Shown one piece after another: positions 9,250-19,182 of a stretch of DNA of 64,000 bases. Origin of the DNA: Clostridiales bacterium. GTDB taxonomy: Bacteria; Bacillota; Clostridia; Lachnospirales; Lachnospiraceae. The stretch's first letter is position 1. Each line of letters begins with the position of its first letter. Under the pieces are notes generated by a model that had not been told where the DNA came from, made no database searches, and was given only the letters and a program-made list of their open reading frames with translations. The position numbers and the translations under genes were made by a program. The DNA lies in the NCBI GenBank assembly GCA_029010495.1, contig JAQXKO010000011.1:1-64000 (forward strand), written 5' to 3'.

Positions 9250-9380
9250 TTATACTATTTCCACTGACTTTACGCAATAATCCTTTGCTTCAACCGCATT
9301 TTTCAATATTTCATCATCCGCTTCCCGGGTGATATTCGTCATGAGGATTATGTAACCGCCTTTAATAAAAGGCTTCAAGC
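9250..9380 (-). pseudogene. Possible C-terminal gene remnant
   Basis: An open frame runs from inside the 3' end of the GH32 gene to a stop at 9250 and reads LKPFIKGGYIILM followed by about 30 polar residues. The LKP..KGGY pattern resembles the late strand of a methyltransferase domain. No good start or ribosome site is present and the frame overlaps GH32, so it may be a decayed gene tail or chance. Confidence 0.2.
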
Positions 9381-10918
9381 TCTGCAATATAAAGCTTTTC
9401 AATATGATTATCCTCCGTTTTTACGGTTAGTCTGTTAAGTGACGTATCCTGAATATAACTTACTCCCATAAATACGCTGCCGCCTTCCGTAAAAAGCTCC
9501 GTATAAACAGTATCATATATAATCCTTATTTCAATTTTCCCGTTAATGCCCTTTACGGGAGCGCGGCACTCCCCGCATGAAAGCATTCCGCTCCTGCTGT
9601 CATAGACTGTCTTTTGTCCAAACAGCTCTATTGAAAAGTCTTTATTGATGCTTACGGTTAATTTAACGTCGCATGCACGGCTGTTTACCCTGTGTATATG
9701 CTCTGCACCGTCAGAAACCGCATAATCATTATACTCAGCTTCATTAACTATGAGACCTTTGAACTCCTCGACAGGCTCCGCGCAGAGCTTAAGCTCTCCG
9801 TTAATATTTTTAAGGCTCATTATCTGCGGAATGTTCATGCAGCATCCGAAAGGCATTCCCGGCACTACTATTTTTGCAAATGCGGTCCTGATGCGTCTGC
9901 CGTCAGGTACATCAGACCATGACTGGGCAGCATATGAAGCATCACCATAGTGCAGGCGTCCGCCCTTATGCTCGGGTGTAAAGCATTTACCGTCAAAGCT
10001 TCCGATAAGATATCTGTCATATGCGGCCGTAAATACCCATTTTACGTTTTCATTATCCCCGTCAACCGGCAGAGGATAGAAATCGGGACACTCCCAATCC
10101 TCCTCCATGCACAGTCTTTGAAACTCCGTCCAGTGAAGAAGGTCGTATGATTTAAAAAAAGCGAACTCATTCTCCATAAGAAACAGGACCATTATAAAAC
10201 ATTTATCCGGTTCAAAGTAAATTACCTTCGGATCACGGTTTTCAAAGCAGAGCTCCTCAAGAAGCGGTCTGTCATATTTTACAAAGCTTCTGCCGCCGTC
10301 CGTACTGTATGCAAGCCTTTGTGTAAATGTACTTCCGGCAGATGTTGCAGACGTATTGCCCGCACTTGTGTAAAATAATAATATTGTATCATCCTCTCCG
10401 GACTTAAGACCGGCCACATTATTCCTGTCAACAAGACCTCCTCCGGAAAAGATTGTTCCCTGACTGTCCGGAAACAGCACATCACCGATTTCCTCCCAAT
10501 GAACAAGGTCCGTACTTCTGGCATATCCCCAATGCATATTTCCCCATGTAGTTGCCGCAGGATTGTGCTGATAAAACATAAGATAACTGCCTTTGTAATA
10601 CGTCAGACCGTTCGGGTCGTTAAGCCACCCTCTTTTTGAGGTAAAGTGGACAAGCGGGCGATATTTGCCGCTGTAGTCAAGCACCGGCGAGTCAGTACAT
10701 TCAAGCTTAATATCAATATTGCAGTCACACTCCAGACGTATTTTCTCGCCCTTAAAACGTTCAAGGTTCACGGGGAAACAGAAATCAGGCTCATTGTATT
10801 CAAGTGAAACCTCCAAATCATAAACAAGCCTGTTGCCTATGTAAAAATAAAGTCTTTTTTTCTGTGCATTAAATGATGCCGGCAGAACTATATATTTTTT
10901 CTCACAAATAAATTCCAT
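9362..10918 (-). CDS. GH32 beta-fructosidase (fructan/sucrose hydrolase)
   Basis: A 518-aa glycoside hydrolase family 32 enzyme that removes fructosyl units from fructans or sucrose with retention. The five-bladed propeller carries the nucleophile motif WLNDPNGL (Asp about 101), the ENRDPKV motif (about 227) and the acid/base motif ECPDFYPL (about 273). A beta-sandwich follows. An extra N-terminal domain of about 80 aa precedes the catalytic domain, as in fructan-active rather than simple sucrose-6-phosphate enzymes. No signal peptide, so cytoplasmic. GAGGAG precedes the ATG. It lies 23 bp behind the YfhO gene. No sugar transporter is next to it. Confidence 0.92.
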   Translation of the reverse strand: MEFICEKKYIVLPASFNAQKKRLYFYIGNRLVYDLEVSLEYNEPDFCFPVNLERFKGEKIRLECDCNIDIKLECTDSPVLDYSGKYRPLVHFTSKRGWLNDPNGLTYYKGSYLMFYQHNPAATTWGNMHWGYARSTDLVHWEEIGDVLFPDSQGTIFSGGGLVDRNNVAGLKSGEDDTILLFYTSAGNTSATSAGSTFTQRLAYSTDGGRSFVKYDRPLLEELCFENRDPKVIYFEPDKCFIMVLFLMENEFAFFKSYDLLHWTEFQRLCMEEDWECPDFYPLPVDGDNENVKWVFTAAYDRYLIGSFDGKCFTPEHKGGRLHYGDASYAAQSWSDVPDGRRIRTAFAKIVVPGMPFGCCMNIPQIMSLKNINGELKLCAEPVEEFKGLIVNEAEYNDYAVSDGAEHIHRVNSRACDVKLTVSINKDFSIELFGQKTVYDSRSGMLSCGECRAPVKGINGKIEIRIIYDTVYTELFTEGGSVFMGVSYIQDTSLNRLTVKTEDNHIEKLYIAELEAFY

Positions 10919-10941
10919 AAAACTCCTCGCTGCAGTATTGC

Positions 10942-13437
10942 CTATATGCTTCCCGTATTGGCCTGCTTTTTATTTCTGTCATAAAATTCCCATAAAACAA
11001 ACGAAAAGACTGCAAGAATCGACAAAACAAATCCCGTTATTAACCCGGGTGGCTGATAGTCCAGTGTAATTTCACATGCTCCGGCAGGAACATCAACATA
11101 AATGAGTCCTCCGGCGAAAGGCCTGTATTCCGTTTCCCTGCCGTTAACCTTAACTTTCCAGCCTGATTCATAAGGAATCGTAAATAATACTCCGCTGCCA
11201 TTGTCCGAATATGTTTCTGCGATGATATGACCGTTCTTCCATGATTTCAGATTAACAGGCCTTTCTTTTGCGGCGTCCGCTGCCAGCCTTACGGTTTCCT
11301 TGTTGGCGGTATATGAATACAGGCAGTATCTGTTAAAGGAAAAGCCTATTTCCGCCCTGATATTGACCCTGTCGCCTTTTTTATACTCGCCTGCATATTT
11401 TGCAGAGCTGCTGAACCATGCATTCGAAGAAAAAAGCTTATCATCCGCATAAAATCTGACATATTCTTCACCGTTCTCAAGCCAGATATATAACGGACCC
11501 GTCTCCATTACCACAATATCGCAGTCAATTTTTGAACCGCTGTTATTGTTTTCGGCAAAATTATTTACCGTATAAGGAGAATCCGCACCCGTCACACAAT
11601 TAAAAAACTTAATCTGATTAATAAACGGATTGTTTTCAAGGTCTTCTTCTGACAAAAAACTCTTTACCTGATATGCCATTCCGAAATCGTATTCGTTTTT
11701 ATATACATCAAAATCCCCGACTTCATAAGCCCTTTTATAATCTGACGGCATATTATCGCCAAATACATATTTAATACCCAGCAGGGAATCCATCACCGGT
11801 AATTTATTATATGGGATTAATGAATCCACACCGGAGTATCCCAGTCTCATAAGCATTTTACTTAGTTGGAGATTATAAGTGGAGGAATAATGTGCCGGTG
11901 AGCTGTACCCGAAGGCCATTGACTCCGAGTTACACATGGACCCTTTGTCATCAGCAAACCTTGAATATAATGCTCCGATTCTGTATGTGCCGCTATCGGC
12001 TTCGAATATATGATTTACTTTGTTAAGCATTTTACTGTTATATGATGTTATTTTTTCATAACTGAAGGAATGATCATTTAATTCAAAGGACCAGTTTATA
12101 ATGAATTCCGTCATAACACAGGTTACCATCAGAAATACTATTATACCGCTTATTATCCTGTCTGATATAAATCTGTCCTTTAAATACAATAAAGCGCTAA
12201 TAATAATAATGACTGCCATCGAAAAGAACAGATATGTTTTTTCATACGGTGCAAGGATATTTGATATTAATAATACGGCAAGAATAATTATCCCGTTAAA
12301 TTTAACATTTTTTTTTGAATATCCGGCTGCTGCCAGAAACACAAGCAGGAAGGAATAGAGAAAGGCATGCCTGAAATTATGATTATTAGGTACCTTAAAC
12401 ATGGAGAATGCATAATTTAGGGGATTATATATAAATGTCAGCATACCAAAGATTATTATTGCTGCAGCAAGCTTTTTCGTTCGTGGCGTAACCTCCCGCG
12501 ATATAAAGAGATTCGCTATTCCGACAAGAGGCAATATTCCTACATAAATCGGAGGATTAAGCTTCGTAATTGTGAGCTTGTCCCTGTTTAAAAACAAATC
12601 TCTCCATGCGATGTCGAACATAAAGCCAAGGCTGTTATCAATTCCTTCAAAAAAGCCGCCTTCTCCCTGCTCCGTCATTTTAATGATTGCAGGCAGTAAT
12701 ACAAACAGCGTACCAAGGCAGGCAAGCACACTTAATATACCGAATCTCACAAAGGTCATAAAGCATTTTTTCAGCTTAAACTCCTCTGTGCCGCAATATA
12801 AGAAATATTCAATTCCAAAAAGCAGAACCATAAAAACACACAGCATATAGCCTGTATACCAGCAGGTGCCCACTCCGTAAAACAATGCGGCAAAATAAAG
12901 AAGCTTTTTGTCATAATTAATAAATCTGAACATACCCAGGGCAAGCAGCGGCAATACGATAACCGCATCAAGCCACATTATGTTGCTGCAGTTCAGAACA
13001 TTGTAGCCCATCATTGCATACGAAACTGACAGCATGACTGCCATATAAGGCTTAAGCTCAAATCTTCCCGACAAGTATACATACATTGTGACCGAGCAGG
13101 CAGCCACCTTCAGAAGCATAATGACTGTAATCCAGAAAACAATTGTATTTATATTTGCAAATATTAACAGAAGATTAAAGGGTGATGCCAGGTAATATGA
13201 AAACATCGCTGCAACAGACTGGCCCATCCCTATTGAAAAGCTGTAAGAGAAATTTTCCCTGCCATGAAGCATATTCATAAACCATGCCATGAAGTCAATA
13301 TACTGATACTCCATGTCATGATAAATCATAGTGCCGTCACCAAAAGGATAAATATGCTTGACAGCCATCGCGACAAGCATAATCCCAAGAGATATAACAA
13401 AGCACAATAATGTATTTCTTAATTCTTTTGACTTCAT
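10942..13437 (-). CDS. YfhO-family multi-pass membrane protein
   Basis: An 831-aa protein with roughly 13 membrane helices in the first 450 residues, a periplasm/exterior-facing domain (about 480-800) and one C-terminal helix. Family hallmarks include YPFGDGTMIYHDMEYQYIDF near the N-terminus and the late GWKVKVNGRETEYRPFAGGL segment. YfhO proteins have a GT-C-like architecture and are linked to glycosylation of lipoteichoic acid or other surface polymers. AGGAAAG lies before the ATG. It is the first gene of a likely two-gene unit with GH32; the pairing has no obvious metabolic logic. Confidence 0.88.
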   Translation of the reverse strand: MKSKELRNTLLCFVISLGIMLVAMAVKHIYPFGDGTMIYHDMEYQYIDFMAWFMNMLHGRENFSYSFSIGMGQSVAAMFSYYLASPFNLLLIFANINTIVFWITVIMLLKVAACSVTMYVYLSGRFELKPYMAVMLSVSYAMMGYNVLNCSNIMWLDAVIVLPLLALGMFRFINYDKKLLYFAALFYGVGTCWYTGYMLCVFMVLLFGIEYFLYCGTEEFKLKKCFMTFVRFGILSVLACLGTLFVLLPAIIKMTEQGEGGFFEGIDNSLGFMFDIAWRDLFLNRDKLTITKLNPPIYVGILPLVGIANLFISREVTPRTKKLAAAIIIFGMLTFIYNPLNYAFSMFKVPNNHNFRHAFLYSFLLVFLAAAGYSKKNVKFNGIIILAVLLISNILAPYEKTYLFFSMAVIIIISALLYLKDRFISDRIISGIIVFLMVTCVMTEFIINWSFELNDHSFSYEKITSYNSKMLNKVNHIFEADSGTYRIGALYSRFADDKGSMCNSESMAFGYSSPAHYSSTYNLQLSKMLMRLGYSGVDSLIPYNKLPVMDSLLGIKYVFGDNMPSDYKRAYEVGDFDVYKNEYDFGMAYQVKSFLSEEDLENNPFINQIKFFNCVTGADSPYTVNNFAENNNSGSKIDCDIVVMETGPLYIWLENGEEYVRFYADDKLFSSNAWFSSSAKYAGEYKKGDRVNIRAEIGFSFNRYCLYSYTANKETVRLAADAAKERPVNLKSWKNGHIIAETYSDNGSGVLFTIPYESGWKVKVNGRETEYRPFAGGLIYVDVPAGACEITLDYQPPGLITGFVLSILAVFSFVLWEFYDRNKKQANTGSI

Positions 13438-13598
13438 ATAATCTTTCCTGTTCGTAAATCAATAGCATATATTTATATGTTACTATAAGTATCCTTATTT
13501 AGTAAACATTCAAACTTATATTTTTGATAATAATGATACTAAATAATATAGGATAACGAACCAACAATATAATAAATACACGACTGGTTGAATTATTG

Positions 13599-13634
13599 GT
13601 ATCACAATTAGTATCACAATTAGTATCACAATAG
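13599..13634. repeat. Three 12-bp direct repeats
   Basis: GTATCACAATTA occurs at 13599 and 13611, and GTATCACAATAG at 13623, head to tail. They are in the AT-rich spacer upstream of the YfhO gene. The rest of the 13438-13951 spacer holds the terminator and candidate RNA described below and no supported ORF. Confidence 0.8.
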
Positions 13635-13746
13635 AATACGGATAACGAATGTTAAAAATTATAACAAACACGCAAAAAGGTATTACCAAACGTAATTTTT
13701 AGCCTTGCCAGAAAGCAAAATATGCTTAAAAGTGGGAAAAAAACAT

Positions 13747-13778
13747 GAAAAAAGGACAGCATTGGGGGTCGCTGTCCT
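13747..13778 (-). terminator. Rho-independent terminator downstream of ftsH
   Basis: On the minus strand AGGACAGC / GCTGTCCT form an 8-bp stem with a C-rich loop, followed by TTTTTT. It is 174 nt beyond the ftsH stop, which leaves room for a 3' UTR or a separate small RNA. Confidence 0.8.
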
Positions 13779-13847
13779 CTTTCGGAGAAGGTATTTTTGT
13801 TACTTATGGGGTGTAGCAAAAACTATATAATGTATTGGGGTTTACGA
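13747..13847 (-). ncRNA. Candidate ~100-nt small RNA with C-rich motifs
   Basis: An extended -10 element, TGTTATACT, lies on the minus strand at 13861-13853, and the strong terminator ends the unit about 100 nt later. The predicted RNA repeats an ACCCC motif three times: AAACCCCAAT, CTACACCCCAT and CGACCCCCAAT, the last in the terminator loop. C-rich single-stranded motifs are known in Gram-positive small RNAs that pair with Shine-Dalgarno sequences. No -35 box is evident, and it could instead be processed from the ftsH 3' UTR. Inference only. Confidence 0.35.
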
Positions 13848-13951
13848 TTGCTAGTATAACATCAATACAAATAAATGTGTGCACAAACATTCACATATTT
13901 TAAAAATTTTTTTGTGCAATATGTTTAATGATTCACACCCCTGTTGTGCAA

Positions 13952-15802
13952 TTAGTCCAAATTAATCTCCGTAACCGTCTGTTTTTTGACATCGCCAAAC
14001 AAGCCCTCGAATTCGTCACGTCCGATTCGCTCCTTTTCAAGAAGAAGTGCGGCGCAGGCATGAAGAATTTCCATATTTTCAACAAGAATTGTCTTTGCCC
14101 TGTCATAGCATTCATCGACAATACTTCTGATTTCCGCATCAATTGACGACTGTGTATTCTCGGAAAAGCTTCTCTGATGTGCCAGGTCACGTCCGATAAA
14201 CACTTCTTCTTCGTCATTATCATAGTTAACCATGCCGAGATTTTTTGAAAATCCGTATTTTGTAATCATGGCTCTTGCATATCCTGTTGCCTGCTTAATA
14301 TCCTGGCTGGCGCCTGTAGTCACATCATCGAAAATCAATTCCTCGGCAATACGTCCGCCAAGACTTACAATAATTTCCTGAAGCATCATTCCCTTAGTGA
14401 TAAACATATTATCTTTCTCAGGCAGAGGCATTGTATAGCCTGCCGCCCCCTGTCCCGTAGGAATGATTGAAACCGTATATACAGGTCCCACATCGGGAAG
14501 CAGATGGAAAAGAATTGCATGACCTGCCTCATGGTAGGCTGTAATCCTCTTTTCCCTGTCGGATATAACCCTGCTCTTCTTTTCAACACCGATTCCAACC
14601 TTTATGAAGGATTTTTTAATATCTTCCATATTGATAAAGCTCCTGTTTTCCGAAGCAGCATGTATTGCCGACTCATTCATAAGGTTTTCAAGATCTGCTC
14701 CCGTAAAGCCTGCCGTAGATCTTGCAACCTGTTCAAGGTCTACATCCTCGGCAATAGGCTTGTTTGACGCATGTACCTTAAGAATCTCCTGTCTGCCCTT
14801 CACATCCGGTCTGCCGATTAAAATCTTTCTGTCAAAACGACCCGGTCTCATAATTGCAGGGTCAAGTATATCTACGCGGTTTGTGGCTGCCATAACGATG
14901 ATTCCGGAATTTTCCCCGAAACCGTCCATTTCAACAAGTAACTGGTTGAGTGTCTGTTCTCTTTCATCATGGCCGCCGCCCATTCCTGCACCCCTGCGTC
15001 TTGCAACGGCATCAATTTCGTCGATAAATACAATACATGGTGCATACGCCTTTGCATCTGCAAACAAATCCCTCACTCGCGACGCACCCACACCGACAAA
15101 CATTTCCACAAAATCAGAACCGGAAATTGAGAAGAACGGAACCTTTGCCTCACCTGCAATTGCCTTTGCAAGAAGCGTCTTACCTGTTCCCGGAGGTCCC
15201 TCCATAAGTATACCCTTTGGAATCCTTGCGCCAAGGGCAGTATACTTTGCAGGATTTTTTAAGAAATCCACAACCTCCTTAAGCTCTTCCTTTTCCTCCT
15301 GAAGTCCGGCTACATCCTTGAACGTCTTACCGACCTCATCTGCATTTTTCCTGATGGCACGGCTCCTGCCGAAATTCATAAGCTTCTGATTGGTTCCGCC
15401 GCCGCCCGACTGTGAACGGATAAAAATTGTAAACATAAGTATGATAACCGCAACCATACACAGATAAGGAAATACGCTTGTAAAGAACCATGAGCTGTCT
15501 GAAACCTCATCAGTTATTACGGTGACATTTTTTTCAAGCGCAATATCCTGAATCTTTGATACGTCAGACGCATAGAAGCTTTCCTCGTTTCCGTCCTTAA
15601 GATATACAATTATCTCCCCTGTAGGCACATGTGAATCCTGGGAAATGTAAATTTTATCAACCTTTTCATCATTTACATCAGCATAAAAATCATTAATGGT
15701 ATATTTCTCCAGCGAGTTTCTTGAAGACGAGGCTGTCCATACCGACCAGATGATTATACCAAGCAACACAATATAAAAAATTAAACCGCCGTGTTTACGC
15801 AA
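13952..15802 (-). CDS. ftsH: ATP-dependent zinc metalloprotease FtsH
   Basis: A 616-aa membrane AAA+ protease that degrades misfolded membrane proteins and selected regulators. Two membrane helices (about 7-24 and 108-128) flank an extracytoplasmic domain. The AAA domain has Walker A GPPGTGKT, Walker [11 protein letters not shown] and the second region of homology RPGRFDRK. The protease zinc site is HEAGH. The start is TTG at 15802 with GGGAGG placed 7 nt upstream. It sits 36 bp behind hpt, as in many Firmicutes. Confidence 0.97.
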   Translation of the reverse strand: MRKHGGLIFYIVLLGIIIWSVWTASSSRNSLEKYTINDFYADVNDEKVDKIYISQDSHVPTGEIIVYLKDGNEESFYASDVSKIQDIALEKNVTVITDEVSDSSWFFTSVFPYLCMVAVIILMFTIFIRSQSGGGGTNQKLMNFGRSRAIRKNADEVGKTFKDVAGLQEEKEELKEVVDFLKNPAKYTALGARIPKGILMEGPPGTGKTLLAKAIAGEAKVPFFSISGSDFVEMFVGVGASRVRDLFADAKAYAPCIVFIDEIDAVARRRGAGMGGGHDEREQTLNQLLVEMDGFGENSGIIVMAATNRVDILDPAIMRPGRFDRKILIGRPDVKGRQEILKVHASNKPIAEDVDLEQVARSTAGFTGADLENLMNESAIHAASENRSFINMEDIKKSFIKVGIGVEKKSRVISDREKRITAYHEAGHAILFHLLPDVGPVYTVSIIPTGQGAAGYTMPLPEKDNMFITKGMMLQEIIVSLGGRIAEELIFDDVTTGASQDIKQATGYARAMITKYGFSKNLGMVNYDNDEEEVFIGRDLAHQRSFSENTQSSIDAEIRSIVDECYDRAKTILVENMEILHACAALLLEKERIGRDEFEGLFGDVKKQTVTEINLD

Positions 15803-15838
15803 TGATAGTCCTCCCGCTTATAATATTTCTTTTGTAAA

Positions 15839-16360
15839 TCAAAGCTCAGATACAACCCCGATGTACGGTAAAGCCCTGTATTTCTGAGCATAATCCATTC
15901 CGTAACCAACCACAAATTTGTCAGGAATGTCAAATCCGATATAATCAACAGGGATATCAACAACTCTTCTGTCAGGCTTGTTAAGAAGCGTGCAAAGCTT
16001 TAACTCCTTTGGCTTCCTTGCCTTTAACATGTCAAGCAGAAATGAAAGGGTACGTCCGGAATCAATAATATCCTCAACAACAATAACATTCTTACCCTCA
16101 ATGCCTTCGTCAATATCCTTGACAATTTTAATGCGGCCGGAGCTCTCCGTACCGTCACCGTAGCTTGATACCGACATAAAATCAAGAGTTACTTCATTTT
16201 CAATTCTTTTTGCCAGCTCGGCAGTAAAAAATATACTTCCCTTTAAAATACAGATCAAATGAACATCCTGACCCGAAAAGTCCTTACTAATCATACCTGC
16301 AAGCTCATTAACTCTTTTTGAAATCTCTTCCTCAGTAATCATTACATCGATTTTTGCCAT
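15839..16360 (-). CDS. hpt: Hypoxanthine phosphoribosyltransferase
   Basis: A 173-aa purine salvage enzyme that transfers hypoxanthine or guanine to PRPP. The PRPP-binding signature VIVVEDIIDSGRTL (about 93-106) and the flexible-loop SVSSYGDGT are present. The length is typical. It follows tilS closely (21 bp) in the conserved tilS-hpt-ftsH order. Confidence 0.95.
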   Translation of the reverse strand: MAKIDVMITEEEISKRVNELAGMISKDFSGQDVHLICILKGSIFFTAELAKRIENEVTLDFMSVSSYGDGTESSGRIKIVKDIDEGIEGKNVIVVEDIIDSGRTLSFLLDMLKARKPKELKLCTLLNKPDRRVVDIPVDYIGFDIPDKFVVGYGMDYAQKYRALPYIGVVSEL

Positions 16361-16381
16361 ATTATTTCTCCTTTGTATAAT

Positions 16382-17815
16382 TTAAGCTCTAATGATAATC
16401 TCAAGCTCTTTGTTTTTGTTATTAATATCCTTTACGGACTCATCAATTCTCACATACGGAGCCCCGTCCTTAACAGCAATAACGGCAATACATCTGTTTC
16501 CCTCTGCCAGCACAAGTGTTTTATCAAAATAAAGTGGCTCTGTCCTGGCATCCTTAAGAAGCTTCTTAATTTTCTTTCTGCCGCCCTCCTTAAAAAGAAT
16601 GATATAATCATCCTCCTCAACATATCTTACCTTCAGCTTGTCGTAATCCGCTTTAAAATCCTCCGAAAGATAAAATATTTTATCATAAACAAGGCTGTGA
16701 CACCGGTCATCCTGTGCCCCGAAGCATACAGGCTCACTGCCCGTCTGCCTTATTATAATACCGATATCGAAGAAAGGCTGCAACTCCGGTTTTTTTTGCG
16801 CGTCACTTTTCTCCGCCCTTATATAATTATATACCTTTCTCAGGATTAGTCCATAAGGAAGCATGATATATTTGCCGCCCTCTGCCGAAATAAGCTTTAC
16901 GGCATCAGTCACATGTATCTTTGTAATATCCCTGGCGCTGCCGCTGTTCTCGGTTATAAAACGATATATAACCTGACGTTTTATGAACTCCTCCTCATCA
17001 CGCAAAAGGTCTGTATTTAATGACGTACCGTTATCAGCCAGAGCCTTTTTGTACAGCTTACCGGCTGCCCTGCGCGTAAATTCGGATATTTCCTCACATT
17101 CGCTTCCCAGCCTTATGATATGCTCTCTTGCCCCCTGTGAAATTTCTTCCATTACCGGCAGAAGCTTATGTCTTATTATATTCCGGGAATAAATGTCTTC
17201 AAAATTTGTACCGTCATTTACATATTGTTGCCCTGATTTTCGCAAATATTCCTCAATCTCACGGCGGCTTGTAGTAAGCAGAGGTCTGATAACCTTAAAG
17301 GTTATGCCTCCTGCATTGTGCTGCGTAACAGGCTTCATACCTGCAAGTCCGGAAAAATAGCTGCCTCTTATGAGGTTAAAGATAATCGTTTCAGCCTGGT
17401 CGTCACTGTTGTGCGCCAGTGCCAGAACTCCCGGAAATTTTTCCAAAGCAGCTGCAAAGGCTTCATATCTGAGCCTTCTGCCTGCCTCCTCCTCGGAAAG
17501 CCCGTTCTTCAGTGCATATGCCGGCACATCTGCACGGCTGACAAAACAGGTAATGCCCTGCGCCTTACAAAGCTCTTTTGCAAAGGCCTCGTCCCTGTCT
17601 GCCTCAGCGCCCCTTATGCCGTGATTAACATGGACTGCCACAGGATTAATATTATATTTTTCTTTTAAAGAACAGATAAGCCGCAGAAGACTGACGGAAT
17701 CGGCACCGCCCGATAAGCCGACCACCACATTACCGCAGTTCGCAAGCATATCATATTGTTCTATAAGCTTTAGTGCCTTATCCATATAATCTGCGCCCTG
17801 ATTATCAGCTGACAA
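16382..17815 (-). CDS. tilS: tRNA(Ile)-lysidine synthase TilS
   Basis: A 477-aa enzyme that uses ATP and lysine to modify C34 of tRNA-Ile(CAU), changing its codon reading from AUG to AUA. The PP-loop motif VGLSGGADSVSL is at about 32-43, followed by VNHGIRG and a TilS substrate-binding C-terminal domain with ...ILFKEGGRKKIKKLLKDA. The start chosen is TTG at 17815 because AAAGGA lies just upstream; the alternative ATG at 17785 has no ribosome site. Confidence 0.93.
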   Translation of the reverse strand: MSADNQGADYMDKALKLIEQYDMLANCGNVVVGLSGGADSVSLLRLICSLKEKYNINPVAVHVNHGIRGAEADRDEAFAKELCKAQGITCFVSRADVPAYALKNGLSEEEAGRRLRYEAFAAALEKFPGVLALAHNSDDQAETIIFNLIRGSYFSGLAGMKPVTQHNAGGITFKVIRPLLTTSRREIEEYLRKSGQQYVNDGTNFEDIYSRNIIRHKLLPVMEEISQGAREHIIRLGSECEEISEFTRRAAGKLYKKALADNGTSLNTDLLRDEEEFIKRQVIYRFITENSGSARDITKIHVTDAVKLISAEGGKYIMLPYGLILRKVYNYIRAEKSDAQKKPELQPFFDIGIIIRQTGSEPVCFGAQDDRCHSLVYDKIFYLSEDFKADYDKLKVRYVEEDDYIILFKEGGRKKIKKLLKDARTEPLYFDKTLVLAEGNRCIAVIAVKDGAPYVRIDESVKDINNKNKELEIIIRA

Positions 17816-17833
17816 GCTGTCCTTTCATATGTA

Positions 17834-19027
17834 TTAATTATTTCTTTTCAGTTCTCCCACAAGTACAAGACAGTCATCCACCGGCACATACCTGTGCTGC
17901 CTGAGTGCCGTCATAAGAATGGCGCCGGCAGTTTCCTTAGGAGCACCCTTTGGTAATTTTCTGATAACAGTTTTTAAGGTCTCTTCCTTTTGGATATTTC
18001 CTATTCCGTCAAGCACCCCGTCACTGAGCATAATAACCATATCCCCGTGATAAAGCTTCTTTCTGGTAATATCTGTTGAAAATGACTGAATCATGCCTAC
18101 CGGAAGTCCTTTGCCCGTTATGGTTTCTACCCAGTCATCATGCTTAATAAAGCTAAGGCTTGCCCCTGATTTTGCAAAGGTGGTTTCACCGGTGTACAGA
18201 TTTGTAAGGCACATATCAAGAGTTGAGTAGCTGTCCTCGCCGCCCGATAAAAGCATTAGTGAATTAATAAGAGTAATAATGCTTTCGCCTCTGTAGCCGC
18301 ACTTCAAAAATCTTGCAGCCAGGTCAATGACACGCTTACTGACATTGCCTGCAGCATTTCCGCAGCCGCAGCCGTCACCCAAAAGCATGGCGAACTCACC
18401 TCCGCCCGCATTGAGAAACATATGTCTGTCGCCCGAGCTCTCGCCCTTTTTTCTAACTGCGCCTACCGCCGCCACGTTTAATTTATATTTTTCTTTCCTG
18501 ACAAATACAAGATATGAGCTCTTATCTTTTTCAACAAGCCTGTCGCCCTCCTTCAATACAAATGCTTCATGAAGAATACGGCTTATGACATCGGCAGCCT
18601 CGTCTGACAGCACTCCGTCCGCCCTTTTGGCTGAGCAGAGCATGTACACACAGCGCCCTCTGTCCGACTCGTTATATATTTTTAACTGCAATACCTTAAG
18701 CCCGATACGGCGAAGTCTTGAATAAAGAAGACTGTACTCAACGTCCTCGCATGAATGCCTGTCATTATCCGTAGCCATAAAGGAAATCAGCCTGCTGAGC
18801 TCCCCATACTGACCCGAGAGCATAAGGGCAGCATCCTTTACAAGATTATCACGGACACTGTCGCCGCCAAGCTTGTCCATAAAGGTATCCCTGTAATCCA
18901 GGGATATGTATTTTAATGCCTTTGACAGCCTCCCGAGACGAATATTGGTAATACTGTCCTTAAGACAATCCTTTGCAACCTCCTGCCTGTGTGGAAAAGT
19001 TTTAATGATGTTTACAACGCCCTCCAT
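17834..19027 (-). CDS. spoIIE: SpoIIE-type PP2C phosphatase, membrane domain absent
   Basis: A 397-aa protein whose C-terminal half is the SpoIIE PP2C domain. In B. subtilis this domain dephosphorylates SpoIIAA-P to release sigma-F in the forespore. Metal-site aspartates are seen in LLGDGCGCG, LSDGVLDG and VDDCLVLVG. The N-terminal part resembles the SpoIIE linker region. The usual ten-helix membrane domain (about 330 aa, total 800+) is missing: the ORF starts at a good GAGAGG site and nothing upstream supplies it. Position before tilS is the classic spoIIE locus. The canonical GDGMG loop is GDGCG here. Confidence 0.85.
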   Translation of the reverse strand: MEGVVNIIKTFPHRQEVAKDCLKDSITNIRLGRLSKALKYISLDYRDTFMDKLGGDSVRDNLVKDAALMLSGQYGELSRLISFMATDNDRHSCEDVEYSLLYSRLRRIGLKVLQLKIYNESDRGRCVYMLCSAKRADGVLSDEAADVISRILHEAFVLKEGDRLVEKDKSSYLVFVRKEKYKLNVAAVGAVRKKGESSGDRHMFLNAGGGEFAMLLGDGCGCGNAAGNVSKRVIDLAARFLKCGYRGESIITLINSLMLLSGGEDSYSTLDMCLTNLYTGETTFAKSGASLSFIKHDDWVETITGKGLPVGMIQSFSTDITRKKLYHGDMVIMLSDGVLDGIGNIQKEETLKTVIRKLPKGAPKETAGAILMTALRQHRYVPVDDCLVLVGELKRNN

Positions 19028-19182
19028 ATGATCCTCTCATTCTGTCAGATTAGTTAACTTTTTAACAAATTAACTATAACAGAATTTGAGGGGGCAAATC
19101 GGTACTTGAAGCCGAAAAAACGAAAAACGTTCGCATAAAGCATCAGTGTTTTATAAAACGTTACGCAAATCGACCGTAAAAT

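Noticed and set aside
13745-13818. Short plus-strand ORF starting ATGAAAAAAGG
   Set aside because: No ribosome binding site, and it overlays the ftsH terminator.
14604-15302. 232-aa ORF on the plus strand
   Set aside because: Antisense shadow of the conserved ftsH AAA domain.
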